DNA of 64,000 nucleotides, taken from NCBI GenBank assembly GCA_037179335.1, contig JAKZHN010000024.1:186001-250000 (forward strand), read 5' to 3'. The position numbers were made by a program, and so were the translations under genes. Positions 45,601 through 55,190 of the stretch are shown here, piece after piece (the first letter of the stretch is position 1; each line of letters starts with the position of its first letter). This DNA comes from Cyclaneusma minus (taxonomy: Eukaryota > Ascomycota > Leotiomycetes > Marthamycetales > Marthamycetaceae). The notes under the pieces are model-generated. The model searched no databases, had not been told where the DNA came from, and saw only the letters and a list, made by a program, of their open reading frames with translations.

Positions 45601-45853
45601 GATATCCCTGGCTGCGAGGAGACTCATTTGCGGCTCTTGGATTGGTCTGGACAGCCATCTCGGCAGCCATGTGGGAGTTTAGCTGCCGGCGCTGCGCTTG
45701 GTTGGGCCTCTTGTTGGTCGAAGCAGCAGCAGGATGAGATGGGATCGCGAATCCGGTTGGCGCTGGAAGACGGTCGTTCTTCAGCAGTAGTCCTCGCAAT
45801 CTTTGCTCGAGGTCCTCTCCGCCTCCAATGCCTTGAGCTTCAGGGAAAGTCAT
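42626..45853 (-). CDS. Cid1/CutA-like terminal nucleotidyltransferase (noncanonical poly(A)/poly(U) polymerase)
   Basis: Single exon, 1075 residues, from the ATG at 45853. The first ~220 residues are Gln/Pro/Gly/Ser-rich and probably disordered. The catalytic core has CFGSMASGFATRASDMD with Asp297 and Asp299. The third acidic residue is Asp756 in GIQCDINFS, followed by the nucleotide-recognition and PAP/25A-associated segments (LFVKHWAKVRGINTPYRGTLSSYGYVLM ... VGMLLRGFFEYYA). A C-terminal region carries a conserved RYLFAIEDPFETDHNVART stretch. In most Cid1-type enzymes the second and third aspartates are about 60 residues apart; here about 457 separate them, so a large helical region is inserted. 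Aspergillus CutA/CutB relatives add C/U-rich tails to mRNA and trigger decapping. The nucleotide preference is unknown. Confidence 0.85.
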   Translation of the reverse strand: MTFPEAQGIGGGEDLEQRLRGLLLKNDRLPAPTGFAIPSHPAAASTNKRPNQAQRRQLNSHMAAEMAVQTNPRAANESPRSQGYQSSPGHFQQPQASFAQGGHRQNAFPAGRHGQQQRPTPFLVGSARPPQGHVPAPSSGSWRPNRSDSQSGNGGPILQLSPGNPHQANSPQVYGPGQFAPRPAPQNRQLYQPNSRQGQGGHHSRPSGPQYGSSVGEISRQSALLDQLVTERVDMVGIEPWEIAEKENFRIAIEMACREAIVSFERDELENPNFLPGTVELKCFGSMASGFATRASDMDLALLSPYSNPSPELSESPLPRLVEKKLLELGYGARLLTRTRVPIIKLCQKPTEKLMAGLLEARAKWEAGFSETDSQDATNEEETDEKTTDDVQEDIGTETGGQSFLLHPLYPQRLASLKQKADQHLNDYYGTARRLMKKIAGRELNLGMAQNIEEDEWQLSNDICKAFVAGLADESLRSRLQQYRSLSFDPAIDSAGARSLVGVHVQVEAEQLMMAWEEKLRRYPLGEYSGEVDRYFSAWQDLANTVDIPTMGYNNLLYLEFDKMKRIPALQLVRTEQMSNEDLTQYYGKFTKLLTDLRVRDLQPGSLQDEDRPIDPMLQAVMSQYIAGIRNTRVRDQMMRFISDKWFSLKDLSQIHRVLQLADDYEGVLSADFYGPGDREDVRQYVELLRSCQFIPSGYAGQPAIGVAFPSYSDLAVESVANRIRDLPNPSKAHKGRDKYYDPLEFPKDEVGIQCDINFSAALALHNTALLRCYSHCDPRVQPMVLFVKHWAKVRGINTPYRGTLSSYGYVLMVLHYLVNVAVPFVCPNLQQLRREPPSYIPPSEAAALETCKGHDVHFWRNEAEIRHLASQGMLTQNHETVGMLLRGFFEYYAQSGTMSNNSIRGFDWGREVLSLRTLGGILSKQEKGWVGAKTVVETTSIAAPPPKALNTTSPIDTHTHPSNSSAPSGADPKSPSKKTLKVVEETKEVRHRYLFAIEDPFETDHNVARTVTHNGIVSIRDELRRAWRILKSAGKGYTSDEGGLLDDLAATAKPTKSPFEDLMELIHGPRVASQ

Positions 45854-46602
45854 GGTCGGTGTCTAGGCTTCAGACAAGCAGTGGAGCAGACAAGGAGTCT
45901 CAGTTCAAAGGCCGAGGGACGCACGCATTGCCCTGAATGAAGAAGGCAAGATTGAATGGGAGAAAGCTCCAGTGAACGGATTTGAAATGTTCTGGGATGC
46001 CGGAAATGGAGGCCAGAAAGTTTGCTCACTCAAGACGGGCTGCGGGGCCGAAGGTTCACAGCTGCACAAGAAGTTTAGATGAGCAGCAAATCTCCCAGCA
46101 TCCGGCCTCTTTCTCCGTCTCTCTGCATCCCAGTCTTTCAGTATGCCTCAAGCGGAATGCAAGGGGCCATGGGGACCGTAAAATGTCTCGAAGAGGCACG
46201 AAAGAAGCCGTCCAGATATCTGCCGTTTGCCGCAGTGGTGAAGATGAATATCAAAGATAGCTCACCATCAGTATTCATGTCCGGCAATAGTAGACGGGAA
46301 GGGGAATGGGGCAATCGGGGCGATGGAGCAATCGGGGCGATGGACTGTTGGAGTTGGACTGTCCAACTGACCATTTCACCATTCCACACAATCATTACTG
46401 GCTCACTGGATTTCGAAAAACGGTGCACGAGCCACAGAATGCTTATCGGTTATCGTAAAACGCGCTAGCAGACACTAAACGACGAGCCGCGATTCACATT
46501 TCGCAGCCGCAAGCTGTCCAAACTACCTATCGTCAATCTTTTCCGGACCTCTGCCTACAAATCCGCCTCCAGAGCAACGCCTTCTGCGTACGATAGCCCA
46601 AC
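45854..46602. promoter_or_regulatory. Bidirectional promoter (nucleotidyltransferase / eIF2B-beta)
   Basis: Head-to-head genes start at 45853 (-) and 46603 (+), leaving 749 bp for both promoters and leaders. Frames in it (for example 46138-46428) lack domains. Confidence 0.5.
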
Positions 46603-48176
46603 ATGCCGTCTCAAAAGGTTGGCAATGCGCCCGACCTGGCCGTCTTCATCAGGTCTCTGAAAGAACAACCCCCCCTCGACTCATCCATTGAGTATCTGAT
46701 CGCGTAGGTCCCACCGACAACTTGCTGCTGGCTAGCCGGAACTGATTTCACAAGACTCTTGAAGCGAAGACAGATCCGGAACTCGCGACCATGCGCCATT
46801 GCTACCGCACAGATGCTCCTCCGTGTTGTGGCTCGATTCAAGTGGACAACTGTCGACAAGTTGATTGAGCGCATCCAAGAGGTTGGCCGACGGTTGATTG
46901 AAGCCCAGCCACGTGAGATGGTGGTTGGCAACATTGTGCGCCGCGTACTAGGAATGATCAGGGACGAAGTGCGCGAGACCAGGCTTGAAGAAAACAGCGA
47001 CTCCAGCGCAAATGGCCAGGTCGATTCACCAAGACTACCGCAGACCAACACCGGATTCGAGAGAAGCCCTCTGGCAAACGGTGCCATTTTCCCATCAGAC
47101 ATTACTGGGGATGAGCGGAACAATGGCTTCGGCCCACGTCGATCCAATGGCCCGCTATCTCGACCCGCGCTACTGACGTCTCATACCTCATATGCTGCCC
47201 TGAACGGTGTCCCTGTCCAGCAGTCGATGTTTAACCTACTCTCTGCCTCGGGCACACCAAACCAGTCACCCCCGGGCACCGAGTCACCATCCGGAAAGCA
47301 GAGCCCGAATCCCACCTCACTGTCGAATAGGATCACTACAAGCACCAAGGACCTGAAGGCGGAGATCATAAGTGGTATTGAGGAAATTATTGATGAGCTT
47401 CTCCAGGCGGATGAGCAAATCGCGGGCTTCGCGAAGGAGCATATTCATTCGAACGAGATCATTCTCACCCATACCGCGTCGCGTACCGTCCATAGCTTTC
47501 TGTTGGAAGCTGCCAGAAAGCGAAAGTTTACGGTCATTTATGCGGAATCCTACCCCAACGACCACGAAGAGACCCACGAAGCAGTGATGGGCAAGACCAA
47601 GCAGGGCGAAGATGACGCCGATGAGATGAGCACTGAGGCGTTTATGAAGCCATTGACGGCGGCCGGAATCACTGTGATTCTGATTACAGATGCAGCGGTC
47701 TTTGCTCTGATGTCTCGAGTCAACAAGGTAATTCTAGGAACCCATGCGGTCATTGCAAGCGGAGGTCTCGTTGCTGCCGCAGGAACTCGCCTCATAGCAA
47801 AGGCCGCGCACAAGCATAGGACGCCAGTCATTGTTCTCAGTGGCATCTACAAGCTTAGCCCCGACTATCCCAACGAGTTTGACTCTTTGATCGAGTACGG
47901 CGATACCGGCAAGATCATCAGTTACGAGGAGGGAGAGCTTGTTGAGAACGTCGATGTGGACAATCCAGTGTACGACTATGTCCCTCCCGACTTGGTCGAT
48001 CTCTATATCACCAACCTGTAAGTGTCAATTGTCGATCTCTTCCCGCTATTTTGTCCGACACGAAGCTGACGGGTCAATCTAGGGGAGCGCATGCACCGTC
48101 GTACCTCTACCGCATTGTGGCCGATCATTACAAGCCTGAGGATATCAACTTTCACAAGCCTGAGCTACAGTTTTAA
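46603..48176 (+). CDS. GCD7: Translation initiation factor eIF2B subunit beta
   Basis: Three exons fit: 46603-46703, 46755-48017 and 48083-48176, giving 485 residues. The N-terminal helical domain has SIEYLIALLKRRQIRNSRPCAIATAQMLLRVV. A Ser/Pro-rich insertion (about residues 130-215) follows, which is usual in fungal Gcd7. The Rossmann-like half contains ILTHTASRTVHSFL, VIYAESYPNDHEETHE, ITDAAVFALMSRVNKVILGTHAVIASGGLVAAAGT and the C-terminal SYLYRIVADHYKPEDI. With the alpha and delta subunits it forms the regulatory core of the eIF2 guanine-nucleotide exchange factor, which senses phosphorylated eIF2alpha. It is cytosolic and essential in yeast. Confidence 0.93.
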
Positions 48177-48292
48177 GAGCTTCAAAGTAGTCGGACTGTG
48201 ACTACGATGCTTTTGGGACATGAGACGTATACTACAAACGGCATCACGACAGCTAATGAAAGATACCCTGAGGCAGCGCCCAACTCACTCAA

Positions 48293-48793
48293 TTATGAGA
48301 TACTTGAGCACAAGCAGCCTTTGTGACGGAAGCAAACTGCATTGATTCGATGATTCGATGGCAGCCTAGTGCGGGGATCCCGAGACTGACGAGTCCACAA
48401 CAGCATGGCAACTCTGAACCACTCTTCAGCGAGCTGAAACATCCTTGGCGCAATTCTGTGCCACAAATGTATGGTCGCTTTTGGCGGGCTATATGGTACA
48501 AGAAACGCCAAGCGGGGAATATCCCGACGCTTTGGGAGCTTGTTGGGGTCTGCTTCAGGCTGATCGTGGGGATCCACACACAGGTGGGCTGAGCTCTGAT
48601 CCACGAATACTTGCGAGTCTAAATAGGCATCTAGGTACCTGATTAAATCGCAAGTGAACCTCGTCCACCCATCTTCATCGTTCTTTCTTCCACTACTTGT
48701 GAACCACATCTTTGCATCTGTATCTTTTGTTGCCAACACCTGGAGTTCATCCATCGATAATCTTGCCGAACGTTCCGATACTCGATATTCCAT
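48293..48793 (-). CDS. Hypothetical protein, weakly supported
   Basis: An uninterrupted 166-residue frame starts at an ATG at 48793. It shows mixed composition (MEYRVSERSARLSMDELQVL ... DGWTRFTCDLIRYLDAYL) and no family I recognise. It is divergent from the repeat-protein gene at 48826 with only 32 bp between starts, which is tight for two real fungal genes. It may be chance or a fragment of a spliced gene. Confidence 0.25.
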   Translation of the reverse strand: MEYRVSERSARLSMDELQVLATKDTDAKMWFTSSGRKNDEDGWTRFTCDLIRYLDAYLDSQVFVDQSSAHLCVDPHDQPEADPNKLPKRRDIPRLAFLVPYSPPKATIHLWHRIAPRMFQLAEEWFRVAMLLWTRQSRDPRTRLPSNHRINAVCFRHKGCLCSSIS

Positions 48794-48825
48794 AGAGTGA
48801 AGAGCTTGATCGATCGCCAGCCGCC

Positions 48826-49572
48826 ATGGAGCAAAACGTGCAGCCTCCTCCGCCCTACAGCGAAACCGATATATACTCCAACAGCGGCAGAGGCAATGCA
48901 TCTCAGTACGAGCCCATATATACACCTGGTACTTCAGCCGCCAGTGGCCATGTGGTTACCGAATCAGCCGTTTCGGAGTCCTCCCCAGCAAGCCCCATTT
49001 TCACTCCCCCAGAAACACCCACGGAATCAGGCCACGCGAGAAATCCATTCGATGCAGATGATAGACGCTCAGTATCCGGGTCGGTCACTGTTCATGTTGC
49101 GAGACCCAGCGTTCCTGACTACGAGAAGCCGAAGGTCTCAAGCATTCCGTCTTACGACAAACCCTCGATGCCTAGCATCCCCAGCTACGAAAAGCCCCAG
49201 ATGCCTAACAGACCCTCGGCTCCCAGTGTTCCTCACTACGAGATGCCAAGTATCCCATCTTATACCAGGTCTGATATACCGAGCAAACCTTCCGTGCCCA
49301 GTATACCGCACTACGAAAAGCCTAGCATCCCACACTACCAGAAACCCTCGATTCCATCTTACACCAAACCGTCGATTCCACACTACAAAAAGCCTAGCAT
49401 CCCACACTACCAGAAACCCTCGATTCCATCTTACACCAAACCGTCGATTCCACACTACAAAAAGCCCAGCATCCCACACTACCAGAAACCCTCGATTCCA
49501 TCTTGCACCAGACCGTCGATTCCACACTACGAAAAGCCTCCAGTGCCCTCTTACAACAAGCCCTCGATTTAA
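48826..49572 (+). CDS. Pro-rich repeat protein with PPPPY motif, ending at an in-frame stop inside its repeat array
   Basis: The frame codes for 248 residues. The N-terminus MEQNVQPPPPYSETD carries a PPxY motif that can bind WW domains. A Ser/Thr-rich region ends with NPFDADDRRSVSGSVTVHVARPSVPDYEKP. From about residue 95 onward nearly everything is built of a ten-residue motif, P-S-I-P-x-Y-x-K plus variants (PSIPHYxKPSIPSYTK). A TAA at 49570-49572 stops the frame inside this array. The same frame then resumes PYEKPLVPSY ... KPTIPHFEKPSIPSYT and runs to a stop at 49798-49800. So either the protein is truncated, or the stop is bypassed or spliced. No transmembrane segment is seen in this part. 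Function unknown. Confidence 0.5.
   Translation: MEQNVQPPPPYSETDIYSNSGRGNASQYEPIYTPGTSAASGHVVTESAVSESSPASPIFTPPETPTESGHARNPFDADDRRSVSGSVTVHVARPSVPDYEKPKVSSIPSYDKPSMPSIPSYEKPQMPNRPSAPSVPHYEMPSIPSYTRSDIPSKPSVPSIPHYEKPSIPHYQKPSIPSYTKPSIPHYKKPSIPHYQKPSIPSYTKPSIPHYKKPSIPHYQKPSIPSCTRPSIPHYEKPPVPSYNKPSI
49321..49536 (+). repeat. 72-bp coding minisatellite, three units
   Basis: Units 49321-49392 and 49393-49464 are near identical. Unit 49465-49536 has a few substitutions (for example TAC to TGC in one repeat). Each unit encodes 24 residues of the PSIPHYxK/PSIPSYTK array. The period is a multiple of three, so copy-number change would keep frame. Confidence 0.85.
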
Positions 49573-50045
49573 CCCTACGAGAAGCCTTTGGTTCCTTCCT
49601 ACATCAAATCCACGAAGCCCACGATTCCGCATTTCGAGAAACCATCAATTCCTTCTTACACCATCCCCACCAAGCCCTCCATCCCCTCCTACACACCTGC
49701 TCGGTCCGAAAGCAAGGCCCACGCTTTCCGGCCCTCGCCATCACGGTTCTCAAATTTCACGTACCAGGATTCGTTTCCGTTTGGCAGATGTGGATCTTGA
49801 GGCTTCCTTGCCATCGTCAAACATCCAGACTATCTTCCCGTGTTCCTTGCAACAAATCTTCCCAAATCGGCAAACTACTTCCTTGGGCACCTTTTCCTGC
49901 AAGGCATATTACTGAGCTCGACGACTTTAAAGCAAAATTCAACGTGCATCATCAATGCTTTCCGCCATCGCAGCGTTTATACAGCACCGGAGACGTCAAA
50001 AGACGAGAAAGATGTACCGAACACATGGTCATCACAGACGACACC

Positions 50046-50378
50046 ATGAACCCGACTACTCTTGCACCTCGGGTGAACGACTACAACGATTTGAGCCGCA
50101 CAACCACGGGAGACTCATGGTCGACTCCAGGTGAGGACATCGAGATGGAGGATCTCGAAGACCCAATTCCTTCTCGTCGCATTCTCTGGCAGCGGCCTGG
50201 CAACTGGGTGACTGCCGAGGGTGATAGTCGCGGTAGCCTTGTGACGATCGCTGTCGCCGGTTTTATAACCCTGCTTTGGTCCACTGCTATTGCGTGTAGC
50301 CTATGGACTTCGTCTCGACTCGGGGCGTACGGTTATATGGACTGGGGGACCAATTTTCCGTACCTAGGTAGTAATTAA
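50046..50378 (+). CDS. Hypothetical single-pass membrane protein or last exon of the upstream gene
   Basis: The frame runs from an ATG at 50046 (another at 50025) and gives 110 residues. It has an acidic stretch (PGEDIEMEDLEDPIPSRR) and one strong hydrophobic segment, SLVTIAVAGFITLLWSTAIACS, near the C-terminus. The open frame extends upstream to 49503 without a stop. It may therefore be the 3' exon of a spliced gene starting at 48826. I do not recognise the family. Confidence 0.35.
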   Translation: MNPTTLAPRVNDYNDLSRTTTGDSWSTPGEDIEMEDLEDPIPSRRILWQRPGNWVTAEGDSRGSLVTIAVAGFITLLWSTAIACSLWTSSRLGAYGYMDWGTNFPYLGSN

Positions 50379-50795
50379 AAGACATTCTTGATTTGCATTT
50401 ATAATTAGACGAAATAAAGTCTGGACCCCTCATATAAATTATCGGGTCCCGCATCTTCTAAATAGGTTCACATCGAGTAGCATGAATAATCAACCAATTC
50501 CCACCCATGGATGCGTTGACATTTGGTATCAGCCCTATGTGGTTACATGTATTTCGCCGGGTCCCGCCGCCAAGCCACCAAAAGATCCCCCCGGTCCGCG
50601 GGACTCAAGACACAAAGAAGCCATTAACCTTCGACCAGCTTCAAAGCATATATTTGCCCATCTGGCCACTTCTCGTCTGCCGCGCCAGATCCACTGCAAA
50701 ATCTCGCCGAGCCTGCAGTTGCTTGCCATCTCCACAAAAGCTGGTCAAACACCCACCTTGCATGCGCCGGTCAAGAGCTCGCGCGGTCTTGAGGT
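50379..50795. other. ARMH3 gene upstream region
   Basis: Frames at 50482-51048 (+) start here but read out of phase with the recognisable protein. No other feature is seen. Confidence 0.4.
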
Positions 50796-53019
50796 ATGGA
50801 GCCGTCACCTCTTGTCCAGCAAGCCAGACCTGAGGTTTTTCAGCCAAAAGTTGTCGAGCTGTACGAAATCCTGTTCAAGGTATGTGTACTTGCGACCGCG
50901 CAAACATCTAGCCCGACTTTTAGTCGCACCTCTGACCTGTTGCGCTTGTAGGATGAAGACGATCATGCGATATCCGAAGGCTTCTGGACCGAGCTCTTTC
51001 TGCTCAAGCCGGACACGGCCAGTCTCCGGCGCATATTGGCAGATCTGAGCCCGGACGATGTCTTGAATCTCCAGGTACGGAGCTCGACTTGCAGATCCTA
51101 TACGCCTGCTCATCGGGGACTAGGACCATACGCGCGAACTGTTCAGTAGAGCTATAGCTTGTATAAAGAACGGGAACAGCCCTGCAGATGTGCATGCGTT
51201 GGATGTGAGGCACCCCATATTAGAAAGTTTGCAGCAGTCTTGCTGACTGAGTAGACTTTGACAGCATTCTTTGCCTCGATACTTCCGAAGAAATACACGA
51301 ATCCCAGTTCGGATATCATAACGGTTCTCGCTGGGCTGGACCATGTGGACTCGGTCTTTACAGACTTTGTGGCAGCGCTGGACACCTCGATCAAATCGGG
51401 GAAGAACCGTATGTTGCTGGAACGCCCCTTGATCAGATCATGACTAATTCTTATAGTCGATGTACGGCAAAGGGGCATCGAGGCAGCATTGTCGGTCATC
51501 TCAGGCGCATATCAGACCAGTCTCCTCTCGTACTTCACTCACAGAGATCTATTTCCCTCCTTGATGAAGGTGCGTCTTGTTCCTTCAAGAAACCTACAGA
51601 TAGGAACTGACTTTATAAAGTTTATACAAGACTCTGATACCCCTGATCGTGGCCTCGAGCCATTTATTCTCCTTGGACTTCTTGCAAACTACAACAAATT
51701 CGAATTCCAGAACCCCTACCGGATGCGATTGGACGACTTTGTCAACGAGGCAACGATTCAGAAGATAATCCGGTCGGTGGGCACAACATGCCAGACGACT
51801 CGAGATAAATACGTCGAGATACAGGATGATCTGCCGGAAGGTTGGACCCTGAATAGCACACTGAGCATGATTGGACTGGGTGCGATTGCACCTGGAGGCA
51901 AGCCCACGACGCCCGTCATAGACCCAGAAATGGCAAAGGAGATGTTCGCGAAACTGTAAGTCGCAAACGTTCGATCACTTTCAATTCGGGCTGTATACTG
52001 ACATTTACAGACCTGGACCAGAAGTTCCTGTTCTCCTTGCAACATACGACTTCGCACACGCGAACAAGTTATTCTGCTTCAACTTCGTGTCACTCCCCGC
52101 CGAGCCTAAACATGCAGACGCACCTATTAGCAGCTTCTTGTCTCTAACATCATATCTCCTTCAACACGCATACGGGTCCATGCGAACATCCTTCTACTCG
52201 CATCTAAACCTGCTCGTCATCCGCCTCCTAATCGAAGACCAGATCCTCTGCAAGAAAATTTGCAGTCCCGAGTCCAAAACCTCGGTCCGCCTCTGTCGCC
52301 AACGGCAGCCCTTCCTCCCCCTCATCCGTAGCGAACGCGTCCTCGCAGCCAGCATCCTCGACATCATGATTGACGCCCTAAATCACAACCTCCGGCGCCG
52401 TCTCGACGCCGACCTCTACGTCCTGAGCATCGGCATCATCCTGCGCCTCATCAGTCACCTCTCCCGCTCGCGCACCCGCCTCTCCTACCACTGGTCCGAG
52501 CTCTTCCGCAGCCTCCTCAACCTCGTGCGTTTCATAACCACCTACTCCGCGGACCTTCGCTCGCTCCCCAACATAGACACGCTCCTCGATTCTCTCGTCA
52601 ACCTAATCGCCCTCTCTCTATCTGCCGGCGAAGCCTTCCTCCCCTCCCCCGCCGCCTATGACGACTTATTCTACAAGCTTGTCGAAAGCGGCGAAGTGCT
52701 GGTGAAGTTTCGCGATACTTATGAACTTGGGAAACGGCCGAATAATAGCATTGGCACGCTGATTAGCGTGGCGGATCATTACAAGGAGTTGTTGAACAGT
52801 GGGGACGGGGAGGGGAAGAAAACAACGGGGAGAGGGAAGGTGCTGAGTAGTGCGCAGGTGGCGAGTGTGATTAAGCAGGGGTATGAGACGTTGAGTATAC
52901 AGGCGAAGGAGGGGCTGGATGGGTGGGTGAGGTATAGGGAGGCGGATGAGAAGGGGTGGTTGAAGAAGATGGCAAGGGTGGCGGTGGCGGACGTGAGGGA
53001 TTATGTTGGCAATCTGTAG
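50796..53019 (+). CDS. Armadillo-like helical domain protein (ARMH3/C10orf76, DUF1741 family)
   Basis: Seven exons fit: 50796-50879, 50952-51074, 51124-51204, 51255-51408, 51457-51569, 51621-51955 and 52011-53019, giving 632 residues. Conserved family stretches appear in order: RPEVFQPKVVELYEILFK, EGFWTELFLLKPD, HALDTLTAFFASILPKKYTNPSSDIITVLAGLDHVDSVF, ALSVISGAYQTSLLSYFTHRDLFPSLMK, FILLGLLANYNKFEFQNPYRMRL and the C-terminal Arm-like helices. Two hydrophobic helices near LLIEDQIL and YVLSIGIILRLISHL explain older labels as a membrane protein. The human homologue ARMH3 binds GBF1 and PI4KB at the Golgi and supports PI4P production; a similar role here is inference. The start at 50796 was chosen because it opens directly into the conserved N-terminus. 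Confidence 0.85.
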
Positions 53020-53578
53020 TGAAGCGAAATGGAAATCGAGCGATACCCCGAATTGATCTTTCGAGTAGAGTTTGGCACGTTTTTGGATTCGTTAACGGCG
53101 TCGTGACCCCGCTACGTTGATACAGGTGGTCTGAGAATGGCCATATTGCACAGATATTTCCCATTTTTGATCACAGCTTCGGGAGAGCTCCTCGTTGATC
53201 CATCGGCGAGAAGACGAAGAATTTTGGGCAATTAAAAGGATCAAGGCAGCAAAGGGGAAGAGTGCAACATAGAAAGTCAACAGTCGACGTTACTTCTTGC
53301 GGGAGAGCGGGTCTTCATCCGAGCAGGTCCAAGAGAACTTGTAGACTTGTACATGTACATGTAGTTGATGTTGGCGATACTTGACAAGGCTTGGCCGAGT
53401 CGAGATGCGCTGCACGCACGGTCCACCGCCTGGCCACACTAGTGCTCAAGCCTGAGGCAGCACAGCGCCTCGCTAATTTTCTATGTTCCCACAACCAAAA
53501 AATACTCAGCTCGCGATCTTGAAAAGTCAACCTCGACCCGCCAACACCGACCAACGACAACCCGATTCAGCCGGCAAG
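53020..53578. other. ARMH3 3' flank and RPL15 promoter
   Basis: A short palindromic TTGTACATGTACATGTA lies near 53345-53361. A pyrimidine-rich and CAAC-rich leader precedes the RPL15 ATG, as is common for ribosomal-protein genes. No further gene is seen. Confidence 0.4.
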
Positions 53579-54420
53579 ATGGGTGCTCTCAAGTACGTCG
53601 AGGAACTTCAGAAGAAGAAGCAGAGCGATGTTCTCCGCTTCCTTCTGCGTGTGCGATGCTGGGAGGTAAGCGCTTCACTTCCCTAGGATGGCCATCCTCT
53701 CCAACGCCGGCCTTCCTTGGGCTTTAACCTTTGCGACTACAGCCGGCGATGGATGAACTTCACCAACTGTGGACATGGCAACATGTCTGTGCTATACACT
53801 CGTTGAACTTAGCTGAGAGTGCATAATATAGCTTCGCCAACTGAACGTCATCCACCGCGCCTCCCGCCCCTCGCGCCCCGACAAGGCCCGCCGTCTCGGA
53901 TACAAGGCCAAGCAGGGCTATGTCATCTACCGCGTCCGCGTTCGCCGTGGAGGTCGCAAGAGGCCCGTCCCCAAGGGTGCTACTTACGGTGAGAAGTCCC
54001 AATGGCTGCTGGAGTGCGCAGAATGCGTGGCTGACGGTGGTGAAAACTCCAGGCAAGCCCACCAACCAGGGTGTGAACCAGCTCAAGTACCAGCGCTCCC
54101 TCAAGTCCACCGCTGAGGAGCGTGTCGGCCGCCGCTGCGCCAACTTGCGCGTCCTCAACTCGTACTGGATCAACCAGGACTCGACCTACAAGTACTACGA
54201 AGTCATCCTCGTTGACCCCCAGCACAAGGCCATCCGCAAGGATCCCCGCATCAACTGGATCGTCAACCCCGTCCACAAGCACCGCGAGTCCCGCGGTCTC
54301 ACTGCCACTGGCAAGAAGTCGCGCGGTTTGGGCAAGGGTCACGGCTACAACAAGACGACTGCCGGAAGAAGGAAGACCTGGAAGCGCCACAACACCCAGA
54401 GCTACTGGCGCTACCGTTAA
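53579..54420 (+). CDS. RPL15: 60S ribosomal protein L15 (eL15)
   Basis: Three exons fit: 53579-53665, 53832-53988 and 54053-54420, giving 203 residues, the standard length. The sequence is unmistakable: MGALKYVEELQKKKQSDVLRF, LGYKAKQGYVIYRVRVRRGGRKRPVPKG, YGKPTNQGVNQLK, and the C-terminal TTAGRRKTWKRHNTQSYWRYR. Codon use is strongly biased to C-ending codons, unlike its neighbours and as expected for a highly expressed gene. eL15 binds 28S rRNA in the large subunit. Intron 1 (166 nt) is longer than most here and contains a perfect 14-bp palindrome and a 7-bp inverted repeat. Confidence 0.97.
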
Positions 54421-55190
54421 ACGGTGGTGGTCGCTGTGCTGGGTTGTGGTTTTACTTGCATCACGCATCACGAATGGGCTGGCTTGGGCGGCTGTTGGCC
54501 GCATGCAGACTGGAGTTTTCGACTAGGCTAAGCTCGTGAAGCGCTCAGATAGAGAGGAATTCAGTCTCAAGGCCCACTAATGGCGTTCAATGGTTATTAT
54601 GCTGCACGGTTGTCTAATAAAAAGCTTGTTTTGTAGCCGTGTGCGGACAGGCGATGCATGAGTGACTTCACCGGGTCGCACGTAGATCGCTCCTTCTTTT
54701 CCCACGTTGCCTTGTTCCCATGAACCCTGCCCAACCCACTTCCCTCCTGAACATAGACTAAAGTAGCGCTGGGCGCGCTGGACCACGCGGCTATGAGGGC
54801 AGGCACCTCGAACTGCTGCCAGGCGTCCAGCAAACTCCATCCTTGCGACGCACTGCATGTGGGCCGCCCTGCTTTGTTCAGTTGTCTTAACATTGAAGTG
54901 CCTCAGCTCAGGAAGCCGGCACTGGTGCTCACCGAAACTTGCAATCTCCTGGTACGGATAGGCCGCGTACCGCAATGCCCCCCCGATTCGAAGAAGAGCT
55001 CCTAGCTAATGCACTTGCCAGGCAGTTGCGACCCGTGGCTCTGGGAGACACTGCATTCGCTGCAAAACATCAGCCTTCTCGCTTTCTCCAACCCCTATGA
55101 TTCTTCTCGGCCCATCACCCTCCTTGCGAATGTCCTATCCATCCGTGCGCGACTACTCACGGCCCTTCTGCCGCAATTGCAAGCTGTAGC
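54421..55190. other. RPL15 3' flank and HUL4 promoter
   Basis: About 0.77 kb. The minus-strand frames at 54577-54975 lack domains. No RNA gene is recognised. Confidence 0.4.

Noticed and set aside
48797..49915. A 372-residue frame overlapping the Pro-rich repeat gene in another frame
   Set aside because: Repeat arrays of a 72-bp unit stay open in more than one frame; the +1-frame product with PPPPYSETD and regular PSIPxYxK repeats is far more protein-like.
53741..53815. C/D-box snoRNA in RPL15 intron 1 (GGATGA ... CTGA)
   Set aside because: The C box is imperfect and the flanks do not form a terminal stem.
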